Shown here in pieces: positions 6,327 to 7,039 of a DNA stretch of 7,039 bases. The notes under the pieces were generated by a model. It did no database searches and was not told where the DNA came from. It saw nothing but the letters and a program-made list of their open reading frames with translations. Each line of letters begins with the position of its first letter. The stretch's first letter is position 1. Source of the stretch: Gemmatimonadota bacterium (GTDB lineage: Bacteria; Gemmatimonadota; Gemmatimonadetes; Longimicrobiales; RSA9); the NCBI GenBank assembly GCA_016207445.1, contig JACQPS010000210.1:1-7039 (forward strand), given 5' to 3'. The position numbers and the translations under genes were made by a program.

Positions 6327-7039
6327 GTGCTCGCGACGCAGATCCGACAGAAGGAGGGGGTCTTCTATTTCGCATCGTACCCGGCCGAGCGGCTGCTCGA
6401 GCGGGTGCGCTTCATCAGCCGCTTCTACGACGAGGGCGCGCAGATCGCCCCGGAAGAGGTCCCGGAGGGCGACGAGGTCGCCAAGTTCATCGGTCGAATC
6501 GAGCGCTCGGACCGGGCGTTCCAGCGGCAGCTCTCGCGCGCCAAGGTCAGGGCGATCAAGAATTTCTACGAGACGGCGGCGGCCCAGCCGCCGATCCCGG
6601 GCACGATCCTGCTGTTCACGAACGAGCGGCTGCGGTTCCAGACGTCGCAGGACAACGTGGGTTTCCTGTCCGAACCCGAGGGGAAGTACCTGGTCATCGA
6701 CGGTCAGCACCGCCTGGCCGCGCTGCACTTCTACCTGCAGGACCGGCCCGAGGAGGCGCGCACGGTGAATGTGCCCTGCGTGATCTTCGACGCCCGCAGC
6801 GAGGACTTCGCGACCGAGATGTTCGTGATCATCAACTCCACGCCCACGCGCATCAACAAGAGCCACCTGGTCGATCTCTACGAGCGCGTCTCCTGGGCGG
6901 CCCCCGACAAGAAGTTCGCGGCGCGTCTCACCGAGAAGCTCTACAACGAAGGCGACAGCCCGCTCCGCTACCGCATCAATCGCCTGGGCGGGCGCAGCCA
7001 GCAGGAGAAGTGGATCCTGCAGGCCGAGCTGTTCAACGA
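6327..7039 (+). CDS. DGQHR-domain protein, DndB-related (partial, runs off the right edge)
   Basis: A GTG start gives 237 codons and an open frame to the window end. The protein begins MLATQIRQKEGVFYFASYPA. It has a charged segment with EVAKFIGRIERSDRAFQR (about 52-69) and then D125-G-Q-H-R129-L-A-A-L, the signature of the DGQHR family. A second conserved block, F166-V-I-I-N170-S-T-P-T-R-I-N-K-S, is also typical. DGQHR proteins include DndB, the transcriptional regulator of DNA phosphorothioation (dnd) operons, and related proteins in DNA-modification and defence loci; their fold is thought to resemble ParB-type nucleotide-binding proteins. The beginning resembles these proteins and no signal peptide is visible. 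The C-terminal part is missing. It follows the sugar aminotransferase closely on the same strand, but shares no pathway logic with it, so it may start a separate operon or island. The specific role is unknown. Confidence 0.88.
   Translation, partial: MLATQIRQKEGVFYFASYPAERLLERVRFISRFYDEGAQIAPEEVPEGDEVAKFIGRIERSDRAFQRQLSRAKVRAIKNFYETAAAQPPIPGTILLFTNERLRFQTSQDNVGFLSEPEGKYLVIDGQHRLAALHFYLQDRPEEARTVNVPCVIFDARSEDFATEMFVIINSTPTRINKSHLVDLYERVSWAAPDKKFAARLTEKLYNEGDSPLRYRINRLGGRSQQEKWILQAELFN

Noticed and set aside
5169..6866. 565-codon open frame on the minus strand across the aminotransferase and DGQHR genes
   Set aside because: Its product is Arg/Leu/His/Val-rich with no recognisable motif and lies antisense to two genes with clear family signatures. 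It is explained by GC bias at third codon positions.

Overview
The window is GC-rich bacterial DNA with five same-strand protein genes. Strong GC bias at third codon positions leaves long open frames in the shadow frames. There is no taxonomic marker RNA. The composition, the Rel sequence and the repeat-decorated gene boundaries would suit an environmental lineage such as Gemmatimonadota or Acidobacteriota, but this is a weak guess from memory.

Layout. Bases 1-354 hold at most the tail of an upstream gene (1-111), two short hairpins and a GGGATC-type tandem repeat. A complete bifunctional-type (p)ppGpp synthetase/hydrolase (Rel) follows at 355-2622. A 179-bp spacer then carries a large composite inverted repeat (2641-2780). 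Next come three nucleotide-sugar genes: UDP-glucuronate decarboxylase (2802-3764), an NAD-dependent sugar epimerase of the dTDP-rhamnose 4-epimerase (WbiB-like) type with a Cys/His insert (3844-4977), and a DegT/DnrJ/EryC1/StrS-family PLP aminotransferase (5157-6278). A 23-bp inverted repeat built from GGGCTC units lies in the spacer before the aminotransferase. The last gene (6327 to the window edge) encodes a DGQHR-domain protein related to DndB and has a very strong ribosome binding site.

How the genes fit together. Rel is a housekeeping stringent-response enzyme and probably a separate transcription unit. The three middle genes look like part of a cell-surface polysaccharide or glycan cluster that supplies UDP-xylose, an epimerised (possibly 6-deoxy) hexose and an amino sugar. 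No glycosyltransferase, flippase or polymerase is visible, so the polymer cannot be named. The DGQHR gene marks a change of theme. Its relatives act in or near DNA phosphorothioation and other DNA-modification loci, so the most interesting content may lie just beyond the right edge. Within the window there is no complete novel system; the best leads are the DGQHR gene and the repeats at successive gene boundaries.
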